A stretch of DNA of 64,000 nt from JBHOQS01 sp042408875. Its GTDB lineage: Bacteria > Chloroflexota > UBA11872 > JBHOQS01. A program made the position numbers and the translations under genes. The DNA lies in the NCBI GenBank assembly GCA_042408875.1, contig JBHOQS010000015.1, forward strand, positions 372,001 to 436,000. The letters run 5' to 3'. Shown in pieces: positions 33,916 to 42,882 of this stretch. The notes beneath the pieces were generated by a model. The model did no database searches, was not told the DNA's origin, and worked only from the letters and a program-made list of their open reading frames with translations. Numbering within the stretch: position 1 is the stretch's first letter; each line of letters starts with the position of its first letter.

Positions 33916-34038
33916 ATGCGGCATCTTATTCGGTTTGCGCAGGTGAATCCCCTCTACTGGCGTGCCCTGCTGGTTCTAGCAACGCTGGCGGCAGTGGCCC
34001 TGGGCATCGCGGCCCCGGACGAGTCGACCTGGCCGTAG
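33916..34038 (+). CDS. 40-residue single-helix membrane peptide
   Basis: Small gene below usual size limits: ATG 33916, stop TAG at 34036. GGAGG lies eight bases upstream, and there is a good coding context. The product starts MRHLIRFAQVNPLYW, has one hydrophobic helix (ALLVLATLAAVALGIAA, about residues 17-33) and ends with an acidic tail PDESTWP. The positive-inside N-terminus suggests the C-terminal tail faces outside. It is first in a plus-strand set with DUF5317, an NHLP-like protein and a large regulator. A secreted or membrane signal peptide, or a small regulator of DUF5317, are possible; none is shown. Confidence 0.55.
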   Translation: MRHLIRFAQVNPLYWRALLVLATLAAVALGIAAPDESTWP

Positions 34039-34082
34039 GGCATTGAGCATAGCGGACTAGTAACTGGCAAGAGGACTCCTTG

Positions 34083-34736
34083 ATGATCCTATGGCTGGCG
34101 CTGGTGCTGGCGGTGGGCATTGGCCTGCTGCGCAGCGGAACCCTGGCCGGGCTGGCCAGGCTGCGGCTGAAGAGCGTCTGGCTCGTGCCGTTGGCGGTTG
34201 CCGTGCAGCTCTATGCCATCTTTGCCCCTGCCGGCCCAGCGCCACTGGAGCGCTGGCATCTTCCCTGGACCAGCAGCTACGTGTGGTACGGCTGGCCTGC
34301 TGTACTGGTCACCGGCTCGACCCTGCTCCTGGCGATTGTGATCGTCCGAAATCTGTCCGTTCCCGGCATGCGCCTTGTTGCGGCGGGCGTGGCTTGTAAC
34401 TTGCTCGTGATCGTTGCGAACGGCGGGCTCATGCCGGTAGCCCCGCAATCGCTCGTGGCGGCCCGCCTTATCGAGCACGCGGACGCGGTGGTGCTGGAAA
34501 GCAAGCGTCCCTCTGCAAAAGATGTTGTCCTCCGGCCGGAGGACACTCGCTTTGCGATCCTCTCTGACTGGCTGGTGACCCCGCCCGTGCCTCGGCAAAA
34601 GATCCTCAGCATCGGCGACGTACTTGTTGCCGTCGGTCTCGGGGTGGTGGTGGTGAGAGCGATGGAAGATACCGAGCGTCGCATACAGCCTGCTCGAGCA
34701 TCAGCAGGCGTGGCGGTCGCTGCGATAGAGGATTGA
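34083..34736 (+). CDS. DUF5317-family membrane protein
   Basis: 217-residue protein with about four to six hydrophobic segments. The start MILWLALVLAVGIGLLRSG and LVVVALQ-type helices with RLRLKSVWLVPLAVAVQ match the DUF5317 family, whose function is unknown. A loop near residues 135-165 (ESKRPSAKDVVLRPEDT) probably lies outside the membrane, followed by VPRQKILSIGDVLVAVGLGV. I use the ATG at 34083 (a TTG precedes it). Its stop is one base from the next gene, so translation is coupled. The family is encountered in Chloroflexota and Firmicutes near regulators, from memory rather than a search. Confidence 0.75.
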   Translation: MILWLALVLAVGIGLLRSGTLAGLARLRLKSVWLVPLAVAVQLYAIFAPAGPAPLERWHLPWTSSYVWYGWPAVLVTGSTLLLAIVIVRNLSVPGMRLVAAGVACNLLVIVANGGLMPVAPQSLVAARLIEHADAVVLESKRPSAKDVVLRPEDTRFAILSDWLVTPPVPRQKILSIGDVLVAVGLGVVVVRAMEDTERRIQPARASAGVAVAAIED

Positions 34737-34737
34737 T

Positions 34738-35400
34738 ATGTTGCCTGACAAACTATTGAGCGCGCAGCCGGGCACGGTGGGGCCGCATACCCCTTTACCG
34801 GTTCTGCCGGCCGGCTTCACCGACGAACTGCAGCGGCTTCTCCAGACTCTGAGCGGGGAAGTGTGGCGGTTGCTGCGGCCAACTGCGATTGACGTCGTGT
34901 TGCTTGCCGCGGCCATTGACCGCACGTTCTGCACCGCCTTGTTGATTAACCCACGCGCTGCCCTGCTGGCTTTCCGGTCCGATCCAGATGCCGTGCTGGG
35001 CAGTCGCAGCCGTCTGGCGCGGCTTGGACCGGTAGCACAGCAGCTCTCCGACGAGGAGATCGATGCGCTGGCTGCCCTCAAGGCAGCAAATCTTGAAGAA
35101 TTCGCACACCAGGCGCTGGCACTCACCGGCGCACCCGGCTCAGAGAGCGCCGGGCGTGACGCCAGCGCGCAGGTTCCGGTCCCGTGGCAGCCGTTGCCGA
35201 GCCTCCAGCCGGCGATGCAGCCACCCAACGGCCGTACCACTGGCTCTCAGGCTCCAGGGGCCATGCCGCGGCACCGCGCCAGAGTCACACGGCTGCGTTT
35301 CGTGCGCGGCAGTGCTCCTGGCGGGGGGAAGCAGTCCGATATACGGCGCACCGCTTCGAGCCGAGCTAGCCATCCTCCGCAGCATATCTCTCCAGCATAG
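34738..35400 (+). CDS. Protein with NHLP/Os1348-like helical domain and Pro/Arg-rich tail
   Basis: 220-residue protein. The N-terminal two thirds are helical; residues about 55-130 (AAAIDRTFCTALLINPRAAL, then LSDEEIDALAALKAANLEEF) resemble the nitrile-hydratase-like leader (NHLP/Os1348) clan, in which DxxFxxxLLxNPxxAL is followed by LtxeExxaL. Family recognition is by eye and moderate. From about residue 150 the sequence turns into a Pro-, Arg-, Ser- and Gly-rich tail without clear structure (MPRHRARVTRLRFVRGS, then HPPQHISPA). NHLP leaders precede ribosomally made peptide precursors; no modifying enzyme is found close by. Coupled to DUF5317 (1-base gap) and followed 203 bases later by a large regulator. 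Confidence 0.5.
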   Translation: MLPDKLLSAQPGTVGPHTPLPVLPAGFTDELQRLLQTLSGEVWRLLRPTAIDVVLLAAAIDRTFCTALLINPRAALLAFRSDPDAVLGSRSRLARLGPVAQQLSDEEIDALAALKAANLEEFAHQALALTGAPGSESAGRDASAQVPVPWQPLPSLQPAMQPPNGRTTGSQAPGAMPRHRARVTRLRFVRGSAPGGGKQSDIRRTASSRASHPPQHISPA

Positions 35401-35603
35401 CCGGTCACACGCCACGAGGAGAGCCTCGTGTTGACCCGGTTGATCCAAGTGTGCTGGCCCGACAGTACCAGGAGGCAGAGTCGCTTCTCCCTATCTGGGA
35501 GCCCCTCGTGATGCACCTGCCTCTAAGGTATACTAGCACCAGCCAGGGCAGGCACCGCGCGGCGGTGCACCGCGCCGAGTGACCCCACGGCGTTGAGTGG
35601 CTG

Positions 35604-38600
35604 GTGTTGCGATCTCCTGGACAACCCTTCCAACTCATCACCACGAAGATTGCTGTGCCGTCGGCGCGGACACAGATCGTCCGGCGCCGGCGCGCCTTTG
35701 CACTGCTCCATGAGCAGCTAGATCTGCGCCTCAACGTCGTGCTGGCGCCGGCCGGCTACGGCAAGACATCACTGCTCATCGATTTTGCACAGGATTGTCT
35801 GGCTCGCGGTATCCCAGTGTGCTGGTACAGTCTCGACGAGCAGGATAGCGACCCCCTCGTGTTCTTGCGCTACCTTGCCACAAGCCTGCGCCGTAGCTTC
35901 CCACACTTTGGCGAGCGAACCTTCCGCTTGCTAGATGAGGCCCGCAGCACCTTCGTACCTGATCCCAGCCTCGCATTTTCAGTCCTCGGGACGCTGATCA
36001 GTGAAATCGACGAGCAGATCGCGGACTTCTTCGTGCTTGTTCTGGACGATTACCATGTGCTCCCTGCCGATAGTCTGGTCCATACGCTGATGGGCCTGTT
36101 TCTCACCTACCTGCCGGTGGCAGCGCACGTGGTCGTGGCGACGCGCGCGCTGCCACCGCTGGCGGTGAGCAAGCTGGTAGCTGATGGACAAGTCGGAGGC
36201 CTGAGCCCGCGCGACCTCTCGCTGAATGCGCCCGAGGCGCGTGAGATCCTGCGCCTGCGCGCTGGCCTGGAGGTCAGTGAACAGGAAGCCGTAGACCTGG
36301 TTCAGCAGAGCGGCGGATGGGTGCTGGGACTGCTGGCCAGCGTGAGCGACCGTGCACCGCTTGGCAGCGCTGTGCGTGCGCTGTCTGCGGTGAGCGGCGC
36401 TGCGGCGCTGTACCAGGCGCTAGCGGACGACATCATCACCCGACTTTCTCCGGCCGACCAGCGCATCCTCTACGCCGCCGCGCTTCTGGAGATGGCGCCT
36501 GCCGGGCTGATTGACGCCGCGCTGGGCACGAGTAGCGCCGCAATGCTGCTGAGCAGGCTGTGCGACGAGACGCCCTTTGTGATGCCTCTCGAAGAGCGTC
36601 GCGACGTGTACCGCCTGCACCAGCTCTTCTGCGAGCATGTAGTGCGGCGCATCGATGCGCGCTCCCCACGTTGGCGGCTCACCATTAGCAGGGCTCTGGC
36701 GCGCGCCGCGCGAGCCGGCGGGAACGACGATCTGTCCGTCAGGCTGCTGCTCGGCGCGCGCGACATACCTGGCGCCGTGCAGGTCATACGTCGCTGTATC
36801 GACGAGCACCTTGCCGCCGGGCGGTACCGCCTGGCCGGCTCATGGCTGGACGCGCTGCCGCCGGCTGCAGTGGAACAAGACGCTCGCCTGCTGTTGGCGC
36901 GAGCGCGGGTGCTGGCTTTCCGCGGCGACCGCTACGGTGCCCTGGAGTTGGCCGAGCGCGCGGTGCAGCGCGCCGAGCTCGTCGAGCGCAGGCTACTTAC
37001 CCGGGCGCGCATCTTGACTAGTATCCTGCTGTCAGGCTGTGGCAGGCCTGGCGAGGGCGAGGAGCTAGCGCAGCGCCTGCTGGAGGAGCTGAGCAGCCGG
37101 CGCCAGCCGCACGACCTGGCAGATGTGTATCGCGCCCTGAGTATGGCTTGTTATGCACAGGATAAGCTTGACCAGGCGCTTGCATATATGGAGCAGGCGC
37201 TGCGGCTCTACGAACAGCAGGGACGTCTCTATGATGTGGCAGGCGCTCTCAACCAGATCGGCGCCTGCCACAATCAGCTCGGTCACCCGCAGGAGGCTAG
37301 CACCTACTACCAGCGGGCACTGGCGCTGCGCGAGCAGATCGGTGACCTCGCTGGCGTGGCGACGAGCTCCAACAACGTCGGCCTGCTGGCGTACCAGCGC
37401 GGTGACTACGAACAGGCGCAGAGCGCGTTCGAGCGGGCGCGCGACATTGCCCGCACGCTCGGGTCGGTGCGGACGCTCGCCTACGCGCACGCAAACCTGG
37501 CCGACTTGTACCGGACCACCGGGCAGGTCGAGCAGGCACTCGCAGCCTACGAGCAGGCCGCGCAGGCTGCGCGAGAAGCTGGCGAGCGCAGCCTGGTGGT
37601 GTACTGCGACGACGGCCAGGCGAACACGCTCTTGCTGGCAGGCCGTCTCGACGAGGCCGCCCGTATGCTGGCACGAGCGCGACAGGCGGCCGAGGAGATA
37701 GGCTCCGCGCGCTTGCTGGCGCGGGTGACCACTACCGAGGGGGCCCTGGCGCTCCACCGTGGCGCTCTCCATCTGGCGCGGGACCTCCTGGAGCAGGGCC
37801 GCAACCGCGCCGAGCAGGTGAAGGACCGGCGCCTGGAGGGCCGTGCCCTCCTACTGCTGGCAGAGGTCTCTCACCGTCTGCACCTGGACCAGCAGGCACT
37901 GGCTACGCTAGACCTGCTGGCGCGCCTAGCCGGGGCGCTGGGCAGCCGCGAGTTCATCGTCGCCGAGGGAAAGCGCATTCTTCCGCTCCTCAGGTATGCT
38001 GTAGAGCAGCGGCCTTCTGAGACCGTCTTCCTGCGCTCGCTCGATGAGATCGATGCCGCGGCTGCGGCAGCGGTGCGCGCAGAGCTCGCGCGCCAGGAGC
38101 AGGAGCAGCAGCGCTACCCGCGGGTGGTCTGCCATCTGCTTGGTCCGCCGGAGGTCTACGTCGAGCGGCGCCTGCTCAGTGACGATGCCTTCACCGTCGA
38201 TCGTGCCCGGCTGCTGCTGCTGTACCTCACCCTCTTTCCTGCTGGCCGCTCGCGAGAGGACCTCCAGGAGACGCTCTGGCCAGACGTAGAGCCTGGCGCC
38301 GTGGCTAGCCGGTTCCATGTCACGCTCTACCACTTGCGCAAAGCCCTCTTCCCCGAGATTGTGCTGCGGCGAAGCGGCTGGTACCGCCTGAACCCAGCCG
38401 TTGATGTGAGTACCGATGTGAGAAGCTTCCTGCGCCACCTTGAGGCCTCTCGCAACGAACGGCTCTCCCGTGAGCAGCGCCTGGAAGAGCTACGCGCGGC
38501 GGTCGAACTATACCGCGGGCCGTTGCTGCCTGACCTGGACTCAGAGCTCATTCGCGAGCGCCGGGCAGAGCTAGAGCGGCGCTACCTGGAGGCGCTGGGG

Positions 38601-38882
38601 CGTCTAGCTGAGGCGGCCTACGAAGACAGCGACTATCGCACCTGCCTGCGCTACTGCCGCCGCATGCTTGAGGTCGATCCGCACGTCGAGGAAGCGCACT
38701 ATCGCATCATGCGCTGTCTCTCTCAGCTCGGCGAGAATCTGGCTGCGCTGGCGCACTACCGCCACTACGTGCGGGCGCTGCGCCGCGAAGACCCGACCTC
38801 CTCACCGTCTCCCTTCCTCATGGACCTCTACCAGGAACTGCTCCGCCGCGAGCGCCAGCGCAGCCGCAGCGATGCTCTTTGA
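35604..38882 (+). CDS. STAND ATPase/TPR regulator with BTAD DNA-binding region
   Basis: 1092-residue signal-integrating transcription regulator. Order: P-loop APAGYGKTSLL (about residue 52) and Walker B FVLVLDDYHVL (about 145), a STAND-type NTPase; then TPR repeats (about residues 480-760, with NQIGACHNQLGHPQEAS and NNVGLLAYQRGDYEQA); then a winged-helix/BTAD region from about 840 (RVVCHLLGPPEVYVER, DLQETLWPDVEPGA) to the end. This resembles MalT/SARP-hybrid activators in Actinobacteria and Chloroflexota. There is no LuxR-type C-terminal HTH. GTG start at 35604. A candidate -10 TATACT lies at 35529-35534 upstream, so it may also be transcribed alone. Confidence 0.88.
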   Translation: MLRSPGQPFQLITTKIAVPSARTQIVRRRRAFALLHEQLDLRLNVVLAPAGYGKTSLLIDFAQDCLARGIPVCWYSLDEQDSDPLVFLRYLATSLRRSFPHFGERTFRLLDEARSTFVPDPSLAFSVLGTLISEIDEQIADFFVLVLDDYHVLPADSLVHTLMGLFLTYLPVAAHVVVATRALPPLAVSKLVADGQVGGLSPRDLSLNAPEAREILRLRAGLEVSEQEAVDLVQQSGGWVLGLLASVSDRAPLGSAVRALSAVSGAAALYQALADDIITRLSPADQRILYAAALLEMAPAGLIDAALGTSSAAMLLSRLCDETPFVMPLEERRDVYRLHQLFCEHVVRRIDARSPRWRLTISRALARAARAGGNDDLSVRLLLGARDIPGAVQVIRRCIDEHLAAGRYRLAGSWLDALPPAAVEQDARLLLARARVLAFRGDRYGALELAERAVQRAELVERRLLTRARILTSILLSGCGRPGEGEELAQRLLEELSSRRQPHDLADVYRALSMACYAQDKLDQALAYMEQALRLYEQQGRLYDVAGALNQIGACHNQLGHPQEASTYYQRALALREQIGDLAGVATSSNNVGLLAYQRGDYEQAQSAFERARDIARTLGSVRTLAYAHANLADLYRTTGQVEQALAAYEQAAQAAREAGERSLVVYCDDGQANTLLLAGRLDEAARMLARARQAAEEIGSARLLARVTTTEGALALHRGALHLARDLLEQGRNRAEQVKDRRLEGRALLLLAEVSHRLHLDQQALATLDLLARLAGALGSREFIVAEGKRILPLLRYAVEQRPSETVFLRSLDEIDAAAAAAVRAELARQEQEQQRYPRVVCHLLGPPEVYVERRLLSDDAFTVDRARLLLLYLTLFPAGRSREDLQETLWPDVEPGAVASRFHVTLYHLRKALFPEIVLRRSGWYRLNPAVDVSTDVRSFLRHLEASRNERLSREQRLEELRAAVELYRGPLLPDLDSELIRERRAELERRYLEALGRLAEAAYEDSDYRTCLRYCRRMLEVDPHVEEAHYRIMRCLSQLGENLAALAHYRHYVRALRREDPTSSPSPFLMDLYQELLRRERQRSRSDAL

Positions 38883-39132
38883 TTGTTTACCCAAAATCGG
38901 CTACATATTTACTGCGAGTGCAGGCCCTCACCCGGCCACAATCCGGCGCTTCTGGAGCGCTGCGTCATCCTAGCCTGCCTCGAGCGGCGCAATCTTCATG
39001 GGGGAGACAGCTTGCTCCAGGGCACGGCAGCTGATCTGGTGGAGGGTGCGGAGCCGGAACTAATCATCCAGTGGTGAAGTCCTGGCAATCCGGTAGTATT
39101 GAACGGACGTACTTGCTGATAGGTGGTCATCC

Positions 39133-40797
39133 ATGCCGAAGACACGAGAAAAAGTTGCCCTTTCCTTTGAGGCGCGGGAGAAGCTCAAGACCGGTGCAGA
39201 TATCATGGGACGGGTCCTGCGCGTGACCTTGGGGCCGGCCGCGCGGACCGTGGCAATCGCCCCGCTGGTGAAGTCACGCGCCCCTGAGGTACTGCACGAC
39301 GGTGCCACGATTGCCCGGCGCATTATCGAGATACCGAACCGCTACGAGAACGCCGGAGCGATGATGATCCGCCACATGGCCTGGCGCGTCCGTGAAGAAG
39401 TGGGCGATGGGGCCGCGACAACGGCAGTCGTGGCGCAGACGATCCTTCACGAGGCGCACCGCTGTGTCGCGGCGGGTGCGAACCCGATGATGCTCAAGCG
39501 CGGTATCGAGCGGGCCCTCGAGGTGGCGGTCAGGGAACTGCGCGCTATGGCCAAGCCACTGGAGAGCGAGGAGCAGATCGCTGCCATCGCTACTGCCTCC
39601 GCCGGCGACCCGCGCATGGGCAAGCTCATCGGAGAGATGCTCAGCATCATCGGGCACGACGGCGTCATCCTGGTCGAGGAGAGCGCCGCCACCTTTATGG
39701 ACCGCGAGTACGTTGAGGGCATGCGCTGGAACACCGGCTACGTCTCACCGTATTTCGTGACCGACACCGACCGCATGGAGGCGGTGGTCAACAATCCCTG
39801 GATCCTGGTCACTGACACAAACCTTGAGTCGCTTGAGGACGTGCAGCCCATCCTGGAGAAAGTGCTGAAGGCACGCCAGGAAATGGGCATCCCCAAGAAC
39901 GAGGGCGGCCTGGTCATCATCGCCAATGAGATCGAGAAGGACGCGCTCGCCACGCTTACCGTGAACAAGGAGCGCGGCGTCATGCCGATCCTCGGCATCA
40001 AGGCGCCCGGCTACGGTGACAACCGCGTGCGCATCCTCGAAGACATCGCCCTGCTGACCGGCGCGAAATTTATCTCGGAGGATGCCGGCGAGCGCGTGTA
40101 TAATGCGACCCTCGAACACCTGGGCAAGGCCCGCAGGGTGTGGGCGAACAAGGATACCTTCACTATCATCGGCGGGCAGGCGGATCAGGCAGCCATTCGC
40201 GCCCGCGTGCTGGAGATCAAGAACCAGCTCAAGGGCGTGGGCACGAAAGAGAAGCTCTCGGACTATGATCGGGAGAAGCTGCGCGAGCGTCTGGGGAAGC
40301 TCACCGGTGGAATTGCCATCCTGCGCATCGGGGCCCCAACGGAGCGCGAGCTCCAGGAGAAGAAGCAGCGCGCCGAGGAGGCTGTTGCCGCGACGCAGGC
40401 CGCCGTTGAGGAGGGTGTGGTCCCTGGAGGTGGAGCAGCCTACCTGGCCTGCATCCCCTCGGTGCTGGCCATCGAGGCCGAGGGCGACGAGCGCATGGGC
40501 GTCGAGATCATGGCCAAGGCGCTCGAAGCGCCGGCCTACTGGATCGCTTGGAATGCTGGTGCGGATGCCCGCGCCGTAGTAGCCGAGGCGAAGCGGCTGG
40601 GACCTGGCTATGCCTATGAGGTGCGCAGCGGCAAGGTGATGCGCATGGAAGATGCCGGGATCCTCGATCCGCTGAAGGTCGTGCGCGTGGCGCTGGAGAC
40701 CGGCACCAGCGGTGGGCTGATGATGTTGACTACCGAAGCGATTGTGCTCACCAAGCGGGATAAGAGCGGCTTCACCAACGTGAGCCTGAATCCATAA
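39133..40797 (+). CDS. Divergent GroEL-family chaperonin without GroES
   Basis: 554 residues, the normal GroEL length, and aligned across its length. Conserved: TLGPAARTVAI (nucleotide pocket; usual TLGPKGR), HDGATIARRI (usual KDG), VGDGAATTAVVAQ (ATP-site Asp kept), CVAAGANPMMLKRGIE, VVPGGGAAYLA. Altered: the residue equal to the ATPase Asp398 of E. coli GroEL is Glu416 (QRAEEAVAAT), and the C-terminus ends SGFTNVSLNP with no Gly-Gly-Met tail. No groES and no CIRCE operator (TTAGCACTC-N9-GAGTGCTAA) lies upstream. The protein may be a specialised paralogue. The Asp-box propeller gene follows after 26 bases on the same strand. Confidence 0.93.
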   Translation: MPKTREKVALSFEAREKLKTGADIMGRVLRVTLGPAARTVAIAPLVKSRAPEVLHDGATIARRIIEIPNRYENAGAMMIRHMAWRVREEVGDGAATTAVVAQTILHEAHRCVAAGANPMMLKRGIERALEVAVRELRAMAKPLESEEQIAAIATASAGDPRMGKLIGEMLSIIGHDGVILVEESAATFMDREYVEGMRWNTGYVSPYFVTDTDRMEAVVNNPWILVTDTNLESLEDVQPILEKVLKARQEMGIPKNEGGLVIIANEIEKDALATLTVNKERGVMPILGIKAPGYGDNRVRILEDIALLTGAKFISEDAGERVYNATLEHLGKARRVWANKDTFTIIGGQADQAAIRARVLEIKNQLKGVGTKEKLSDYDREKLRERLGKLTGGIAILRIGAPTERELQEKKQRAEEAVAATQAAVEEGVVPGGGAAYLACIPSVLAIEAEGDERMGVEIMAKALEAPAYWIAWNAGADARAVVAEAKRLGPGYAYEVRSGKVMRMEDAGILDPLKVVRVALETGTSGGLMMLTTEAIVLTKRDKSGFTNVSLNP

Positions 40798-40823
40798 GGT
40801 TAGGAAGGTTAGGGGCAGAGAGG

Positions 40824-42872
40824 ATGGTGACCATGGCGACCTCAGCGGGGACGTCCGCCGCCGCGCCGGAGAGCGTCCGGCGCACATGGCGCCGGGTAGG
40901 AATGGTCCTGGGCGGCGGGGGTACGGTGCTCGCCCTGGCCACGACACCGCCGGGCGTGTCACCGGCAGAAATCTACGCCGGCACGGCCGCCGGTATCTTC
41001 CGTTCGCAGGACGGCGGGGCTACCTGGTCCCTGGTGACGCAGGGCATCGCCGCTCCCTATGTTCAGACGATTGCGATCTCCCCGAACTTCGCCAGCGACC
41101 GCACGATCTTCGCTGGAGCCCTCGGCAGCGGCGTCTTGCGCTCGATCAACGGCGGCCGCGACTGGTACCCCTTGGAGTTCTGGTCAGGCCCGCCGTCCGT
41201 TACAGCCATCGTACTCTCGCCCAGCTTCGCTACTGACAGTACGATCATCGTCGGCACGCAGAGCGACGGCGTGCTGCGCTCCACGAACGGGGGGCGCACC
41301 TGGGCCTCGGCGAACTTCGGTGTGCAGGATCTTTCCGTGCTGGGGCTGGCGATCTCGCCGAACTTTGCCGAGGACGAGACGATCTTCTTGGCCGCGGGCG
41401 ATGGGCTGTATCGCTCGACCAACGGTGCCCGCGCCTGGCGCCCGGTCACGGCCGGTCTGGAAGAGGTTACCGTGCAGACGGTGGCTGTCTCACCGAGCTT
41501 CGCCGAGGATCGGCTGGTCTTCGTCGGCACGGAGGACGGCGGCCTGTACCGCTCGACGAACGGGGGGCAGAGCTTCCGCCCGGCGAATAACGGTCTGGGC
41601 GAGGACCGCTCGGTGAACTGCATTCTCTTTGCTCCCGACTTCGAGGCGAGCGGTGAGATGTACGCCGGCACTGCCGACGGTGCAATCTTCCGCTCGACCG
41701 ACCGCGGCCAGACCTGGCGCCAGGTCGCCACAGACCTCGCCGCGGTTATGGCACTTGCCGCTGTGCCGGTGGACGGCCGGACCGCGGTCGTCGCCGGGGT
41801 GCACCGCGAGGGCTTCTATCGCAGCCTGGACCGCGGGCAGAGCTGGGAGCACGTCACCGAGGGACTATCGGCTCGGTCGGTGCTGTGCCTCCTACTCTCG
41901 CCAGAGCTGGCGATCGATCAGACGATGTTCTCCAGCAGCCTGGAGGACGGCGTGCTGCGCTCGACCGACGGCGGCGTTACATGGGAGCAAACGGTCGAGG
42001 GCCTGCCGGGGCTTCAGGTGGCGTCGCTGGCCATCTCACCAGCGTTCGGGCAGGACGGCATGCTCTACGCTGCGCTGCCGCAGGGCGTCTTTCGCTCCAT
42101 GGACCGTGGCGAGACGTGGGTGCCGTGCTCCGGGGCCGTGGCAGACAAAGATGCCCGCCTGGTAGCAATCTCGCCAGACTTCGCCCGTGATCGGCAGGTG
42201 CTCGTGGCCCTGGCAGACGGCACGCTCCTGCTCTCACGCGATGCTGGCGAGAGCTGGGAGGAGCTCCATGGACCATTCGACGGTGAGGAGATCGTCGGCG
42301 TCGCCTTCAGTCCGCGCTACGCTGCGGACCAGACGATCATCCTGGGCACCTACCACCAGTCGCGGCGGCTGCAAGACCATCGTGCAGGCAAGGGCGCTGG
42401 CCCCGGGCCGCGCGCGGGCGTGGCGGTCTGGAAGTCCACGGATGGTGGCAAGAGCTGGGTTCGCCTGCTGGAGCAGGTGACGTCGGCGCGATGGGTGGCC
42501 TTCGCCCTGCCGGAGGGCTTCGACGGCCGGGCCGAGACCCACAACACGTTCTTCATCGGCATTGGGACGCACGTCTTCCGGCCGATGTGGCGCTCGAAGG
42601 ACCTGTGGGCCAGCGAAGGCGTCGGCAGCCCGACGACGGCTGTGCTGGGTCTGGCCATCTCGCCAGGCGGCGTGTGGGGACGTACCCTGTATGCCGCCAC
42701 GACGAGCGGCGTGTATGTTTCTACCGACGAGGGGCTGACCTGGAAGCTGCTGGGCGACGGCCTGGGCACGACTCCGACGGTCGCAGTGGTGCTCTCGCCC
42801 ACCTATAAAGACGACGGGCGCGTCTATGCCCTAACGCTGGGCGGCACCCTCTACGTAATGGGACGGGAGTAG
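40824..42872 (+). CDS. Asp-box (BNR/sortilin-type) beta-propeller protein
   Basis: 682 residues made of about twelve repeats of 45-50 residues. Each repeat ends with an Asp-box such as FRSQDGGATW, LRSTNGGRTW, YRSTNGGQSF, FRSTDRGQTW, LRSTDGGVTW and WKSTDGGKSW, and has a strand reading LAISPxFAxDxTI. This builds one or two beta-propellers, usual for sialidase-like or VPS10 proteins, but no catalytic sialidase arginines or hydrolase domain are seen. The first propeller strand begins near residue 30 and no signal peptide is evident, so the protein may stay in the cytosol. It is cotranscribed with the divergent GroEL. Start either 40824 or the ATG at 40833 (AGAGG eight bases upstream). Confidence 0.85.
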   Translation: MVTMATSAGTSAAAPESVRRTWRRVGMVLGGGGTVLALATTPPGVSPAEIYAGTAAGIFRSQDGGATWSLVTQGIAAPYVQTIAISPNFASDRTIFAGALGSGVLRSINGGRDWYPLEFWSGPPSVTAIVLSPSFATDSTIIVGTQSDGVLRSTNGGRTWASANFGVQDLSVLGLAISPNFAEDETIFLAAGDGLYRSTNGARAWRPVTAGLEEVTVQTVAVSPSFAEDRLVFVGTEDGGLYRSTNGGQSFRPANNGLGEDRSVNCILFAPDFEASGEMYAGTADGAIFRSTDRGQTWRQVATDLAAVMALAAVPVDGRTAVVAGVHREGFYRSLDRGQSWEHVTEGLSARSVLCLLLSPELAIDQTMFSSSLEDGVLRSTDGGVTWEQTVEGLPGLQVASLAISPAFGQDGMLYAALPQGVFRSMDRGETWVPCSGAVADKDARLVAISPDFARDRQVLVALADGTLLLSRDAGESWEELHGPFDGEEIVGVAFSPRYAADQTIILGTYHQSRRLQDHRAGKGAGPGPRAGVAVWKSTDGGKSWVRLLEQVTSARWVAFALPEGFDGRAETHNTFFIGIGTHVFRPMWRSKDLWASEGVGSPTTAVLGLAISPGGVWGRTLYAATTSGVYVSTDEGLTWKLLGDGLGTTPTVAVVLSPTYKDDGRVYALTLGGTLYVMGRE

Positions 42873-42882
42873 CCGTATGGCG

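Noticed and set aside
38883..39132. CIRCE heat-shock operator or groES before the groEL-like gene
   Set aside because: The 250-base spacer lacks the TTAGCACTC-N9-GAGTGCTAA motif and any GroES-like frame.
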